Below are positions 9,093-18,666 of a DNA stretch of 64,000 bases, one piece after another; the first letter of the stretch is position 1; each line of letters starts with the position of its first letter. Made by a program: the position numbers and the translations under genes. The notes beneath the pieces are model-generated. The model was given only the letters and a program-made list of their open reading frames with translations, was not told where the DNA came from and did not search any database. This stretch comes from Arenibacter certesii DSM 19833. GTDB taxonomy: Bacteria; Bacteroidota; Bacteroidia; Flavobacteriales; Flavobacteriaceae. Location of the stretch: contig NZ_AUCB01000003.1 of the NCBI RefSeq assembly GCF_000429545.1, positions 124,001 to 188,000 of the forward strand. The letters run 5' to 3'.

Positions 9093-12000
9093 TTAAAATG
9101 AGAATTTTACATTAAAACCATAAGATCTTGTCATAGGGAATGACATGGATTCTATTCCTTTATAAATATTTGATCCATTTACCATTCCTGTATCCGGATC
9201 GTATTGTGGGAAATCTGTTATCGTAATTAAATTGGTGGCATAGACTCCAAGACTAACACTGTGAAATAGATCTGTTTTTTGCAAGAAACGCTCTGGTAAT
9301 TGATAGTCCAGTCTTACTTCTTTTAATTTTAAATAAGAAGTATCAAATGTATTCATCTCTGTATTGTTACGATTCCAAATATAGGAGTTGTAATACGTCT
9401 GAATACTCTGGGTTACGGTATTGTTCTTGGTATAGCTCACGGATCCATCATTGTTATTTACAACATTTACCCCAGGGTGAACCAATCCATCATACCTTCC
9501 TTCCAAAGAGTTTTTTAGCTTTCCTTGATAGGAAAGGGCAAAGTTGGTTACGGAAAAGGCATTTCCTCCCATTTGCCCTGTAAAGGCTGCTGTTAAGGAT
9601 AGGTTCTTGTACCTAAAACGCTGAGTCATTCCTCCTCTCCAATCAGGATTTACGTTTCCAATTTTACGATTTGGTGATTCGTCTAAAATGGGATATCCGT
9701 CTGCGTTTACAAGATGCATTCCTGAAGCGTCTACCTGTTGGCCATTCTCATCTGTATACACTGAACCTTCGGGTGCTCTTTGAAAACCTCTTCCATAGAT
9801 TACGTGCATTTGTTCACCTACATAGGAATAAATGTAAGTACGTCCTCCAATGGTAGTCCCCATGTCTGTTTGCAAAGGCTCATTGGGATCCCATCCATCT
9901 TGTAAACTTACCAGTTTGTTCTTGTTTTTTGACCAGGTCAGATCAAAGGACCAATCAAAATCTTGGGTTCTGACCGGAGCAAAATTTGCCGATACCTCTA
10001 TTCCTTCGTTGGTAATTTCTCCGGCATTGATCTTCATCCCAGTTGCCCCTGTAATTTGATCTACGTCTACCGAAACAATCTGGTTAGTAGTAGAGGAGTG
10101 GTACCAAGTAACATCAAATGACACTCGATTTTTGAAAAGTTTGGCTTCGATTCCCGCTTCCCAACTTTCCACATTTTCAGGTTTGATCAATGGATCTGGA
10201 ATAGTACCTGGCAACGTATATCCGCCAGGGTAGGAGGAGTTTCCATAGTATTGATCTAAGGAATAGGGCGATGTATCATTCCCTACATTTGCCCATGAGA
10301 ATCTTAGTTTAGTAAAGTCTATCCATGGTACATTCGACTTAAAATCCAGTACTCTGTCCATAAGAATACTCGTAGCCACCGAGGGATAGAAGAAAGACCA
10401 GTTACCTCTGGATAGGGTGCTAGACCAATCATTACGCCCTGTAATATCAACAAAATAGGTGTCGTCCCAGCTAAGTGAGGCCATCCCGAATAAGCTGTTC
10501 ACAATTTTTTTACTACGGTAATTGTAGGGCTCCGGAATTACTCCCGTTGGAAGGTTGGAAGTATGATAGATTCCCTCTTCCCCTAGTTTGTCCAAAGTGA
10601 GTCTGTTATTATAGTACTCATTGATCCTGTTATTACCTCCTACAAAAGTTGATAGTCCAAAACGGCCGTCCGCTATATTATTGTTGGTATAACGCAACAT
10701 AAAATCGTTATTGTTTTCTATGACTCTAACAGTTTGTTCCCTATAAAATCCGTCTTGATATCCATCGGTGTAAAATGGTCTCCGTTGGGTACGGAATTCA
10801 TCCGACCAATCCAATCCAGAACCTACGTCTAAGGTTAATCCCTCCATTATGTCAAATGTGAGTCCTACACTTCCGAAAACTCTATTTTTATCATATGCAT
10901 TAGTTGCTTCGTATAAGGTTCGATAGGGATTATAGCCACTGGTAGATGGATATACCAATCCTTGGCCATCTTCCCCTTGTGCGGCCCAGTTGGCGTAATT
11001 ATAGCGTCCTTCAAAATATTCTTCTTTCCAAGCATCTATACTGTTAACATTAAAGCCCCAGACCAATGCATACATTGGATTACTGGCACTATATCCACCT
11101 CCGGGCATGTTGTCACTACTTTTTAAGTAATAATTGATTTTAGTATTGAACTTTATTTTATCGCTTATGGGCGTATTAAAAGCCAAGGAAATGGTCTTTT
11201 TATCGAAACCTGTATTTGGAAGTATCCAATCGTTTTTATAATCTGTTACTGAAAATCGGGTACTGGTGCCTTTTCCATTGCTGCCACTAAGACTAACGGT
11301 GTTACTAGTGGTTAAACCGGTGCGGAATAGACCTGTATACCAGTCGTCTTGATATTCCCATGGTAATTTGGAGAACTCGCCCGTGTCCCAGTTTTTAGAC
11401 GCATATAAATAGCGTAATTTACCTGAGTCAAATTTTTCCCCAAAGGTGTAGCGGGAGTAACGTCTTGGTACGGCCACCCCGTCTGGGGCCATTTCGGGAG
11501 TTAGTTCCCACAAAGAATATTCTCCAGACCCCATATCGGAACCATTACCGTATTCTTTTTGAAAATCGGGAAAGTACCCTGCTTGTTCAAAAGTTACCGA
11601 AGAACTTACCGATACCCCTAGGCCTTTACTTTTCCTACCCGATTTTGTAGTGACAACAATTGCTCCGTTGGCTGCCCTTGAGCCATATAGTGCAGCTGCA
11701 GCCGGACCTTTAAGTACCGAAACGGAGGCAATATCATCGGGGTTAAGATCACTCATTCCGTTACCGTAATCTATTGGTGCATCGCCCTGCGCATAATTAC
11801 TTACACTCTTTGTTGCCGTTGCTCCTGAAGTAACTGGAACACCATCTATTACAAAAAGTGCTTCGTTGCTTCCATAATTCAAAGATTGGTCTCCTCTTAA
11901 GGTTACTCTCATAGATCCACTTGGGCCCGTGCCAGCCTGATCAAAAGTTAAGCCGGCAACTTTTCCGGACATACCATTTAGCCAGTTACCGGTAACCGCT

Positions 12001-12392
12001 TTATTTATTTCTTCTCCTTCCACTTTAGAAATGGAATAACCCAAGGACTTTTCTTCTCTGGTAATATTAAGTGCTGTAACAACCACTTCATCCAGGGCAT
12101 TTGTATCCTCTAGCATGATTATTTCTAGACGTTCTCCCGATTTGGTGGTTACCTCTTGGGTGATATATCCTATGAACGAAACAATTAAATTAGTTTCTTT
12201 TTTTGTGGGTTTTAAACTAAAGATTCCATCAAAATCGGTAACAACCCCGTTGTTGGTGCCTTTCTCTAAGATCGTGGCTCCTGGTAATGGATTTCCATCG
12301 GCATAAACAGTTCCTGTAACCGTTTGTCCATACGTAAACGATGTTATGGTAAATAACACCAGTAGCGTAACTAGTTGGTTAATTTCTCTCAT
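9093..12392 (-). CDS. SusC/RagA-like TonB-linked outer-membrane receptor
   Basis: This 1,099-aa protein has a cleavable signal peptide (about residues 1-22, ending TYGQ). A CarboxypepD_reg-like domain (about 23-95) and the TonB-box-like linker LDEVVVTALN follow. The plug domain carries SVSVLKGPAAAALYGSRAAN, then comes a long beta-barrel ending in the expected aromatic residue (NVKFSF). It is the TonB-dependent importer paired with the SusD lid encoded 11 bp downstream. A -7 element 30 bp upstream of the ATG suggests it is the first gene of the operon that continues down to the GDPD and sialidase-like genes. The DeoR-type regulator at 16952 or an unlinked regulator could control it; no SusR, anti-sigma or hybrid two-component gene is present here. 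Confidence 0.95.
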   Translation of the reverse strand: MREINQLVTLLVLFTITSFTYGQTVTGTVYADGNPLPGATILEKGTNNGVVTDFDGIFSLKPTKKETNLIVSFIGYITQEVTTKSGERLEIIMLEDTNALDEVVVTALNITREEKSLGYSISKVEGEEINKAVTGNWLNGMSGKVAGLTFDQAGTGPSGSMRVTLRGDQSLNYGSNEALFVIDGVPVTSGATATKSVSNYAQGDAPIDYGNGMSDLNPDDIASVSVLKGPAAAALYGSRAANGAIVVTTKSGRKSKGLGVSVSSSVTFEQAGYFPDFQKEYGNGSDMGSGEYSLWELTPEMAPDGVAVPRRYSRYTFGEKFDSGKLRYLYASKNWDTGEFSKLPWEYQDDWYTGLFRTGLTTSNTVSLSGSNGKGTSTRFSVTDYKNDWILPNTGFDKKTISLAFNTPISDKIKFNTKINYYLKSSDNMPGGGYSASNPMYALVWGFNVNSIDAWKEEYFEGRYNYANWAAQGEDGQGLVYPSTSGYNPYRTLYEATNAYDKNRVFGSVGLTFDIMEGLTLDVGSGLDWSDEFRTQRRPFYTDGYQDGFYREQTVRVIENNNDFMLRYTNNNIADGRFGLSTFVGGNNRINEYYNNRLTLDKLGEEGIYHTSNLPTGVIPEPYNYRSKKIVNSLFGMASLSWDDTYFVDITGRNDWSSTLSRGNWSFFYPSVATSILMDRVLDFKSNVPWIDFTKLRFSWANVGNDTSPYSLDQYYGNSSYPGGYTLPGTIPDPLIKPENVESWEAGIEAKLFKNRVSFDVTWYHSSTTNQIVSVDVDQITGATGMKINAGEITNEGIEVSANFAPVRTQDFDWSFDLTWSKNKNKLVSLQDGWDPNEPLQTDMGTTIGGRTYIYSYVGEQMHVIYGRGFQRAPEGSVYTDENGQQVDASGMHLVNADGYPILDESPNRKIGNVNPDWRGGMTQRFRYKNLSLTAAFTGQMGGNAFSVTNFALSYQGKLKNSLEGRYDGLVHPGVNVVNNNDGSVSYTKNNTVTQSIQTYYNSYIWNRNNTEMNTFDTSYLKLKEVRLDYQLPERFLQKTDLFHSVSLGVYATNLITITDFPQYDPDTGMVNGSNIYKGIESMSFPMTRSYGFNVKFSF

Positions 12393-12747
12393 TTGAATTT
12401 AATTATTTAATAATTCTGGGCCAAAATTAGGTCCTTGGTTCATTCTAAATATTAAGCTAACATTAAGTTCCTCCTTTATCACTGGCGGTTGCATTTAAAA
12501 TAGTTGGACCCTACGTGTTTATGTTTTTAAGCAATATCATAGTTGTAGTGACTGTTGAAATAGGTTATAATGGTTTCGATTTATATTAAGCAGATATCAA
12601 TAATACATAAATTATCTTATATATGAAATAAAACGAAGCAAATCATAATTTAATGATGTAGAGCGTATTCTGTTTTGGTTGAGGGGGGTGCTTCTGAATT
12701 TTTTCTTTATTTAGTTGGTTCAATTTAAATAGGGACTTGCATTAATA
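12393..12747. other. Intergenic region between glpF and susC
   Basis: These 355 bp hold the susC -7 element near the left end. The rest is AT-rich and shows no open frame, RNA gene or convincing terminator for glpF. Read-through from glpF into the susC cluster therefore cannot be excluded. Confidence 0.5.
12422..12429 (-). promoter_or_regulatory. Bacteroidetes -7 promoter element for the susC operon
   Basis: Read on the minus strand this is TAATTTTG, an exact match to TAnnTTTG. The implied start is near 12416, giving a leader of about 25 nt before the susC ATG. No good TTTG/TTG -33 box is seen at the usual distance, so use of this promoter may need an activator. Confidence 0.45.
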
Positions 12748-13476
12748 TTAGGAAAGTGCTAACATCAGTAGCGCAGCTAAAGTACCTCCCAAAATAGGTG
12801 CTACTACAGGGATCCACGCGTAGCTCCAATCGCTGTTCCCTTTGCCTTTTATTGGTAAAATGGCATGAATGATTCTGGGACCTAGGTCTCTAGCTGGATT
12901 AATGGCATAACCCGTTGTGCCTCCCAATGATAGTCCAATGGCCCAGACCACAAAGGCAACTGGTAGTGCCCCTAAAGATCCAAGCCCTATAACGGTATTC
13001 TTGTCCATAATTGTAGCATCCGTAAAATAGAGCACCGCGAATATTAAAACGAATGTGCCTATTACTTCGCTAATAAAATTGGCGCTGGTATCCCGGATTG
13101 CGGGATCGGTGCAGAATACCGCTTTTTTTAAACCTTTATCATTAGTTGCTTCAAAGTGTTTTCTATACATTGCCCAAACCAAGAATGCCCCAATCATAGC
13201 GCCAATAAACTGGGCTAAAATATAGTACGGAACTTCGAGCCAGGGAAATAGGCCGGCTACGGCCAAACTTATGCTTACCGCGGGGTTAAGATGTGCACCG
13301 CTGTAAGGGGAGGCAACCACAACGCCTACATAAACTGCTAATGCCCAGCCTGTGGTTATAACGATCCACCCACTGTTTTGGCCTTTGGTCATATTTAATA
13401 CTACATTGGCCACTACACCACCTCCTAAAAGGATTAATAACATGGTGCCGATAATTTCTGCTATATATGGAGTCAT
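12748..13476 (-). CDS. glpF: Glycerol uptake facilitator (MIP family aquaglyceroporin)
   Basis: The product is an integral inner-membrane channel letting glycerol diffuse into the cell. Both family half-site motifs are present: NPA at about residues 64-66 (SGAHLNPAVS) and NPARD at about 193-197 (GYAINPARDLGPR). The Asp after the second NPA-R is the mark of the glycerol-conducting branch rather than a pure water channel. I chose the ATG at 13476 because MTPYIAEIIGT matches the usual GlpF N-terminus. An upstream in-frame ATG at 13515 would overlap glpK by 19 bp and add a charged tail. The gene follows glpK by 20 bp and is the last of the glpD-glpK-glpF operon. Confidence 0.92.
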   Translation of the reverse strand: MTPYIAEIIGTMLLILLGGGVVANVVLNMTKGQNSGWIVITTGWALAVYVGVVVASPYSGAHLNPAVSISLAVAGLFPWLEVPYYILAQFIGAMIGAFLVWAMYRKHFEATNDKGLKKAVFCTDPAIRDTSANFISEVIGTFVLIFAVLYFTDATIMDKNTVIGLGSLGALPVAFVVWAIGLSLGGTTGYAINPARDLGPRIIHAILPIKGKGNSDWSYAWIPVVAPILGGTLAALLMLALS

Positions 13477-13496
13477 GATAGTTTTATATTTGGTTA

Positions 13497-14993
13497 TTAT
13501 TTTTGTTCTGTCCAATACTGAAGAGCCTCAACTGCCCGGTACCAACCTTTAATTCCTTTTTCTATTTCAGTCTGTTCTTCAGTGGGTGAAAAATGGACAT
13601 CGGTTTGCCATATTTTTTGAATTTCTTCTAAATCTTTCCAATATCCAACGGCTAAGCCAGCTAGGTATGCGGCGCCCATTACGGTGGTTTCCACCACTTT
13701 GGGGCGGACGGTTTTGGTATTTAGGACATCGGACTGAAATTGCATCAAAAGTTTGTTGACCGTAGCGCCCCCGTCCACTCTTAGTTCTTTAATAGTTACC
13801 CCTGAATCGGCTTCCATGGCTTTCAAAATGTCCATGGTCTGATATGCTATGGATTCCAATGCGGCCCTTGCAATATGGGCGTCAGTACTACCCCTGGTAA
13901 GTCCAAAAATGGTGCCCTGTGCCTTTTGGTTCCAATGGGGGGCGCCTAAACCAGCAAAAGCTGGGACAAAGTATATGCCGTCAGAGCTGGAGACAGAATT
14001 GGCCAATTTTTCCACTTCGGAAGAGTTATTTATCACTTTAAGGCCATCCCTTAACCATTGAACTACCGCTCCGGCGATAAAAATACTTCCCTCCAGTGCA
14101 TATTGGGTTCTGCCATTTATTTTCCATGCAATGGTAGTTATGAGGTTATTGGTGGAGATAATGGGTTTTTCTCCAATATTCATTAACATAAAACAACCTG
14201 TACCATAGGTGTTCTTTACCATTCCAGGTTGTGTGCACATTTGGCCGAAAAGAGCCGCTTGTTGATCACCCGCAATGCCAGCAATAGGAATCCTTGTTGC
14301 GAAGAAATTGGGATGCGAATGACCATATATCTCGCTAGATTGTTTTACTTGGGGCAACATATTCTTTGGAATGGTGAACAGGTCCAAGAGCTCTTGATCC
14401 CATTCCAAAGTATTTATATTAAAAATAAGTGTTCTACTGGCATTGGTAACATCGGTTAAATGGAGTTCACCCTGTGTCATTTTCCATATTAGCCAAGAAT
14501 CTATGGTGCCAAATAGTAATTCCCCTGCTTCGGCACGTTCTCTTGCACCGCTTACATTGTCTAAAATCCACTTTACTTTTGTTGCCGAAAAGTAGGAGTC
14601 AATAACTAACCCCGTCTTTTCCCTTATTAGGTCCGATTTTCCATTAGCTTTAAGCGTGTCACAGTAATCAGAAGTACGTTTGTCTTGCCAAACAATGGCA
14701 TTGTAAACAGGCTCTCCTGTTATTTTGTCCCAGACCACAACGGTCTCGCGCTGGTTAGTAATACCTATGGCCGCTATATTAGCGCCACTAAGCCCTCTTT
14801 TAGTGACTACTTCTGCCGCCATTCCAGCTTGTGTAGACCAAATTTCTATGGGGTCGTGTTCTACCCATCCTGGTTCAGGAAAGTATTGGGTAAACTCTTT
14901 TTGGGCCGTGGAAACAATGTTTCCTTTCTTATCAAAGATAACAGCTCGGGAGCTTGAGGTGCCCTGATCCAGGGCAAGTATAAACTTTTCCAT
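13497..14993 (-). CDS. glpK: Glycerol kinase
   Basis: The 498-aa protein is a full-length FGGY-family kinase that phosphorylates glycerol to sn-glycerol 3-phosphate with ATP. The phosphate-binding start DQGTSSSR is at residues 9-16. [23 protein letters not shown] and the C-terminal LRVDGGA...LLMQFQSD motifs are typical of GlpK. The length equals that of characterised glycerol kinases. It is 18 bp downstream of glpD and followed at once by glpF, forming one operon. It traps glycerol entering through GlpF and feeds GlpD. Confidence 0.97.
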   Translation of the reverse strand: MEKFILALDQGTSSSRAVIFDKKGNIVSTAQKEFTQYFPEPGWVEHDPIEIWSTQAGMAAEVVTKRGLSGANIAAIGITNQRETVVVWDKITGEPVYNAIVWQDKRTSDYCDTLKANGKSDLIREKTGLVIDSYFSATKVKWILDNVSGARERAEAGELLFGTIDSWLIWKMTQGELHLTDVTNASRTLIFNINTLEWDQELLDLFTIPKNMLPQVKQSSEIYGHSHPNFFATRIPIAGIAGDQQAALFGQMCTQPGMVKNTYGTGCFMLMNIGEKPIISTNNLITTIAWKINGRTQYALEGSIFIAGAVVQWLRDGLKVINNSSEVEKLANSVSSSDGIYFVPAFAGLGAPHWNQKAQGTIFGLTRGSTDAHIARAALESIAYQTMDILKAMEADSGVTIKELRVDGGATVNKLLMQFQSDVLNTKTVRPKVVETTVMGAAYLAGLAVGYWKDLEEIQKIWQTDVHFSPTEEQTEIEKGIKGWYRAVEALQYWTEQK

Positions 14994-15011
14994 TATTATT
15001 AATAGTCTTTG

Positions 15012-16628
15012 TTATAGGTTGATCTTTTGTTTTTTATCAAGTGGAGGGGTTGGAATTTCCTGTAGAACATATTGAGCGGCGATTGCATTGTATGCTGTAA
15101 CTTGTTTTTTTTGCCAGTCTAAATCCTTATTCATTTCCAATGCCATGATTTCCGCAACTTTCGGAGCCATTTCCACAGATGCTTTGGCGTCAAGGAACAA
15201 TGCTCTTACCCGTCTTGCAAGAACATCTTCAACCGTCCTTGCCATTTCACATCTTACTGCCCAAACCACTTCTGCACAGAAAAATTCGAGGTTAGGATGT
15301 AGTTTCTTTCCTAGTTCCGGTGACTTGGCCATTAATTCTAAAATCGCTGTTCTATCGGATCCGTAAGCGTAAAGGTGGTCATTGCTTTCCATTTCACGGG
15401 TTGAACCGTGAATGGGGAGGTGTTGCGTAGCGCATGCTCTCTTTGGAAGTTTTCCTATCCTAATAACCTTATCAATGGTGTCTTGAGCCATTTTTCTATA
15501 GGTAGTCCATTTTCCGCCTGTTATGGTAATCAAGTGCGATTTTGACACTATAATTTTATGGCTTCTAGATATTTCTTTGGTTTTCTCTGATTCATCCTTA
15601 GGGGCTGCCAAAGGTCTTAATCCAGCGAAAATACTTAGTACATCTGCCCTTGTGACCTTCTTGGTTAGATAGCTGTTCGCTGTTTCTATTATAAAGTCAA
15701 TTTCCTTTTCAAGTGCAACTGGTTCTAGGCTATGGTCGTCCAGTATGGTGTCTGTAGTGCCTATTAACACTCTATTGTGCCAAGGGACCAAAAATAACAC
15801 CCTGCCATCATCTGTCTTTGGGATCATAATGGCATCTTCGCCAGGTAAAAATGATTTGTCCAGTACTAAATGGATTCCTTGGCTAGGGCGGACCATATTT
15901 TTTGCATCGCGATTATCCATCTTCAATATTTGGTCTGTGAAGACTCCCGTGGCGTTAATTACAACTTTGGCCGGTAATACATACTCTTTATTGGTCTCCA
16001 CATCTTTGGCAACTACCCCGTTTACTATTCCTTCGCCATCTTTTGTAAGTTGGGTAACCTGAAAATGATTTAAAAGGGTTGCACCTTTTTCAATACAGGT
16101 TTGTGCAATATTTACAGCTAATCTGGAATCGTCAAATTGACCATCGTGATAGAGAACTCCTCCCTTTAGCTTATGGGTGTTAAGTGTGCCTAATCTGCTA
16201 GCTGTCTCTTTACGGTTTATATGAACGGATTTGCCCAAGCTCAATTTGCCCGCAAGTACGTCGTACACTTTTAATCCTACCGTATAGAACATACCACCCC
16301 ACCACCTATAATTAGGTATGATGAAAGACTGGTTCTTTACAAGATGGGGTGCGTTTTTTAAGAGTAGACCTCTTTCATATAACGCTTCCTTTACTAGGCC
16401 TAAGTCGCCCTGCGCTAAATAACGAACTCCTCCATGCACCAATTTGGTGCTCCTGCTAGATGTTCCTTTGGCATAATCTACCTGTTCTAACAATAGTGTC
16501 CTATAACCACGGACCACACTATCTATTGCAACACCAAGGCCGGTTGCACCACCACCAATAATGATAACATCCCATTTATCAGGGGAGTCCAAATGCTGTA
16601 AAATTGCTTCTCTCTTAAATAAATCCAC
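15012..16628 (-). CDS. glpD: Aerobic glycerol-3-phosphate dehydrogenase (FAD)
   Basis: This 538-aa flavoprotein oxidises sn-glycerol 3-phosphate to dihydroxyacetone phosphate and passes electrons to quinone at the inner membrane. The FAD-binding GGGATG is at residues 25-30 and is followed by the family signature GTSSRSTKLVHGGVRYL. The C-terminal DAO_C-type domain (EVVWAVRCEMARTVEDVLARR) is present. It is the first gene of glpD-glpK-glpF. Glycerol 3-phosphate made by GlpK, or released by the GDPD encoded at 3290-4087, would both be consumed here. The divergent DeoR-type gene at 16952 is the obvious candidate repressor. Confidence 0.96.
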   Translation of the reverse strand: MDLFKREAILQHLDSPDKWDVIIIGGGATGLGVAIDSVVRGYRTLLLEQVDYAKGTSSRSTKLVHGGVRYLAQGDLGLVKEALYERGLLLKNAPHLVKNQSFIIPNYRWWGGMFYTVGLKVYDVLAGKLSLGKSVHINRKETASRLGTLNTHKLKGGVLYHDGQFDDSRLAVNIAQTCIEKGATLLNHFQVTQLTKDGEGIVNGVVAKDVETNKEYVLPAKVVINATGVFTDQILKMDNRDAKNMVRPSQGIHLVLDKSFLPGEDAIMIPKTDDGRVLFLVPWHNRVLIGTTDTILDDHSLEPVALEKEIDFIIETANSYLTKKVTRADVLSIFAGLRPLAAPKDESEKTKEISRSHKIIVSKSHLITITGGKWTTYRKMAQDTIDKVIRIGKLPKRACATQHLPIHGSTREMESNDHLYAYGSDRTAILELMAKSPELGKKLHPNLEFFCAEVVWAVRCEMARTVEDVLARRVRALFLDAKASVEMAPKVAEIMALEMNKDLDWQKKQVTAYNAIAAQYVLQEIPTPPLDKKQKINL

Positions 16629-16951
16629 TTTCGAAAAATTTCAATTCTTTTCAATATTAGTTAAAATTATGCTAAAACAAAACATGTTGAGCTAAAAAAG
16701 AAGATTATCGAAGATGTTTTTATTCGATTTTAATTGAATTATCGAGAAAAATGCTCATGTAATTAGGGGGTTTGGCTAATTTTTGGTTTCATATTATTTT
16801 ATTTTTAGGTTGCCAAAACATTTTAAACCTAATTTTGATACCTTCGTAGAGATCTATTATTGCAATCGCTGTAGTCTTACTCGCGAACAGTGGTTAAAAG
16901 CAAGTGGTTGTTAATAATAAATAATTCGTAATCATCGATAAACCAATAGTC
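16629..16951. other. Divergent promoter region between glpD and the DeoR-type regulator
   Basis: These 323 bp separate two divergent genes and should contain both promoters and operator sites. A near -7 match on the plus strand (TACCTTCG, 16839-16846, one mismatch to TAnnTTTG) could serve the regulator. No exact -7 box is visible for glpD. The stretch around 16713-16750 contains repeated TCGA-centred AT-rich words that could be operator half-sites; that is only a suggestion. Confidence 0.4.
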
Positions 16952-17704
16952 ATGAAAAGACACCAAATTATATTAGAGAAACTAGCCCAAGAAAAGTATG
17001 TCGAGGTCTTGGATCTTTGTAAAATATTGGGAGTTTCAGCCGTAACCATTAGGAAGGATCTTAAGTTTCTAGAAGAGAAGGGATTGTTGTTTCGCACCCA
17101 TGGTGGAGCGTCATTGGAAGACCCATATATTAACGATAGGCATGTAACGGAGAAGGAAAAAATATCTGTAGAAGAGAAAAATGGTATCGCTCAGGCGGCG
17201 GCAGCGCTTATTGTTGAAAACGATTCTATTTTAATCGGATCTGGAACAACAGTACAGGCATTAGCTAAATTTTGTAAACCAATTGGTAAGTTAATGGTAA
17301 TCACTTCTTCTGTTCACGTGGTATTGGAACTCATAAAATTTAAGGATGTAGATGTACTGCAATTAGGAGGATATGTAAGACATAGTTCTGCCTCCGTAGT
17401 TGGTAGTTATGCCTTGCACATCTTGGAAAATGTTTCCTGTAGTAAGTTTTTTTTAGGGGTAGACGGAATAGATTTGGAATATGGCCTTACTACCACTAAC
17501 TTGGAGGAGGCCCAATTAAATAGGAAGATGTTGTCCTCTGCTCAGAAGACTATAGTTCTGGCAGATTCTTCAAAATTTGGTAAAAAAAGTTTTGCTAAAA
17601 TAGGTAACCTCGATCAGATAGATCACATCATTACTGATAAGGGGGTGTCCACTACAGTATTGGATAAATTGGAAGATATAGGTATTCAAGTTACTATCGT
17701 CTAA
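16952..17704 (+). CDS. DeoR/GlpR-family transcriptional regulator
   Basis: The 250-aa protein has the DeoR-type winged helix at residues 1-55 (VSAVTIRKDLKFLEEKG is the recognition helix and wing; THGGAS closes it). A sugar-phosphate-sensing DeoRC domain follows from about 75 to the end, with GSGTTVQALAK and ADSSKFGKKSFAKI motifs. It is divergent to glpD-glpK-glpF, the classical place for a GlpR-type repressor that responds to glycerol 3-phosphate. That assignment is by context; other DeoR members respond to other sugar phosphates. It may also regulate the neighbouring phosphodiester cluster. Confidence 0.85.
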   Translation: MKRHQIILEKLAQEKYVEVLDLCKILGVSAVTIRKDLKFLEEKGLLFRTHGGASLEDPYINDRHVTEKEKISVEEKNGIAQAAAALIVENDSILIGSGTTVQALAKFCKPIGKLMVITSSVHVVLELIKFKDVDVLQLGGYVRHSSASVVGSYALHILENVSCSKFFLGVDGIDLEYGLTTTNLEEAQLNRKMLSSAQKTIVLADSSKFGKKSFAKIGNLDQIDHIITDKGVSTTVLDKLEDIGIQVTIV

Positions 17705-17868
17705 GAGTGAAGGTTACCCAATAAAGATTCTCTAGTTTGGGCTCGCCTATAGATCAGTGTGTAGTTGACACTGTTTATTATCAGTAAATCTTAAAAAAAA
17801 ATTCAGGGTGTAAGGTGTGGGGGATTATAAAAATTTCTAATTTCTGCTTAGTTTATCCATATTAATCA

Positions 17869-17876
17869 TAGCTTTG
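17869..17876 (+). promoter_or_regulatory. -7 promoter element of the TPP-riboswitch transcript
   Basis: TAGCTTTG matches TAnnTTTG exactly and lies 10 bp before the riboswitch. The implied transcription start (about 17882) falls just at its 5' end. A -33 box is not clear. Confidence 0.6.
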
Positions 17877-17885
17877 CCGCTAAAA

Positions 17886-17974
17886 TGGGGTGCTTGCTAA
17901 TTTATGTAGGCTGAGATGATACCCAAGAGCGCTTTTACGCTGTACCTGATCCGGATAATGCCGGCGTAGGGATT
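17886..17974 (+). promoter_or_regulatory. TPP (thiamine pyrophosphate) riboswitch, THI element
   Basis: The sequence contains the conserved pieces in order: GGGGTGCTT (17887), GGCTGAGATGATACCC (17909-17924), the ACCTGATCCGGATAATGCC core (17944-17962) and the closing GCGTAGGGA (17964-17972). The 5' GGGG and the 3' end of the motif form the P1 region. TPP riboswitches turn expression off when thiamine pyrophosphate is abundant. It precedes the PnuC-family transporter gene by about 70 bp, so it most likely controls that gene and the overlapping gene after it. Confidence 0.95.
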
Positions 17975-18042
17975 TTAGTTTATGGATGTCCATAGTACTT
18001 CTCTTGATTCATCGTCCCATCTCATTGCTTAAAACAAGATTA

Positions 18043-18666
18043 ATGATTGTGGACATTTTATCAAATCTTACCTTATTGGAGGCGTTGGGAACTGCCTTTG
18101 GAATTACTCAGGTCCTTCTAGCTAGAAATAATAATGTTAATAATTACCTATTTGGTATAGTATCTATTTTACTGGGGATATATGTGCTGTATCATTCTAA
18201 ATTATATGCAGATATCCTATTGAGCATGTACTATTTTGTAATGAGTATTTACGGCTGGGTATATTGGAAATTTGGAAAGCATAAAGAAGAGGCCCCTATT
18301 TCCGGTTCTACTACTCAAGAACATCTAAAAGCGCTTGGTATTGTATTTGGCTGTTTTCTTTTAATGGCCTATTGGCTGCGATACCATACCAATTCCGATG
18401 TTCCATTTTGGGATGCTATTGTAGTAGCATTCGCCTGGGCAGGAATGTGGCTAATGGCGAAAAGAAAACTTGAAAATTGGATATATCTTAATATCAGTAA
18501 TATAATTTCCATACCTCTATTATTTTATAAGGGCTTATACATCTACGCAGGTTTAACCATTTTTTTATTTATTGTGGGCACTTCTGGGTATTTAAAATGG
18601 CGTTCAATTGTTAGAAATGAAAGACAAGAAAAATATCACCAGGCTAAGGGAGCTATGCTTAAATAA
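18043..18666 (+). CDS. PnuC-family transporter, probably thiamine transporter PnuT
   Basis: The protein is about 207 aa, hydrophobic, with about seven membrane segments and the PnuC-family layout (GTAFGITQVLLARNNNVNNY near the start, YGWVYW in the middle). PnuC proteins carry nicotinamide riboside, and PnuT members carry thiamine. The TPP riboswitch just upstream favours thiamine; this follows from regulation, not from residues I can read. I chose the ATG at 18043 because family similarity starts there. An in-frame ATG at 17986, 12 bp after the riboswitch, would add 19 residues and cannot be excluded. The next gene overlaps it by 50 bp. No thiamine pyrophosphokinase gene is adjacent, unlike many pnuT loci. 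Confidence 0.82.
   Translation: MIVDILSNLTLLEALGTAFGITQVLLARNNNVNNYLFGIVSILLGIYVLYHSKLYADILLSMYYFVMSIYGWVYWKFGKHKEEAPISGSTTQEHLKALGIVFGCFLLMAYWLRYHTNSDVPFWDAIVVAFAWAGMWLMAKRKLENWIYLNISNIISIPLLFYKGLYIYAGLTIFLFIVGTSGYLKWRSIVRNERQEKYHQAKGAMLK

Noticed and set aside
13477-13515. Upstream ATG of glpF inside glpK
   Set aside because: It would add 13 charged residues not found in GlpF proteins. The ATG at 13476 gives the family N-terminus.
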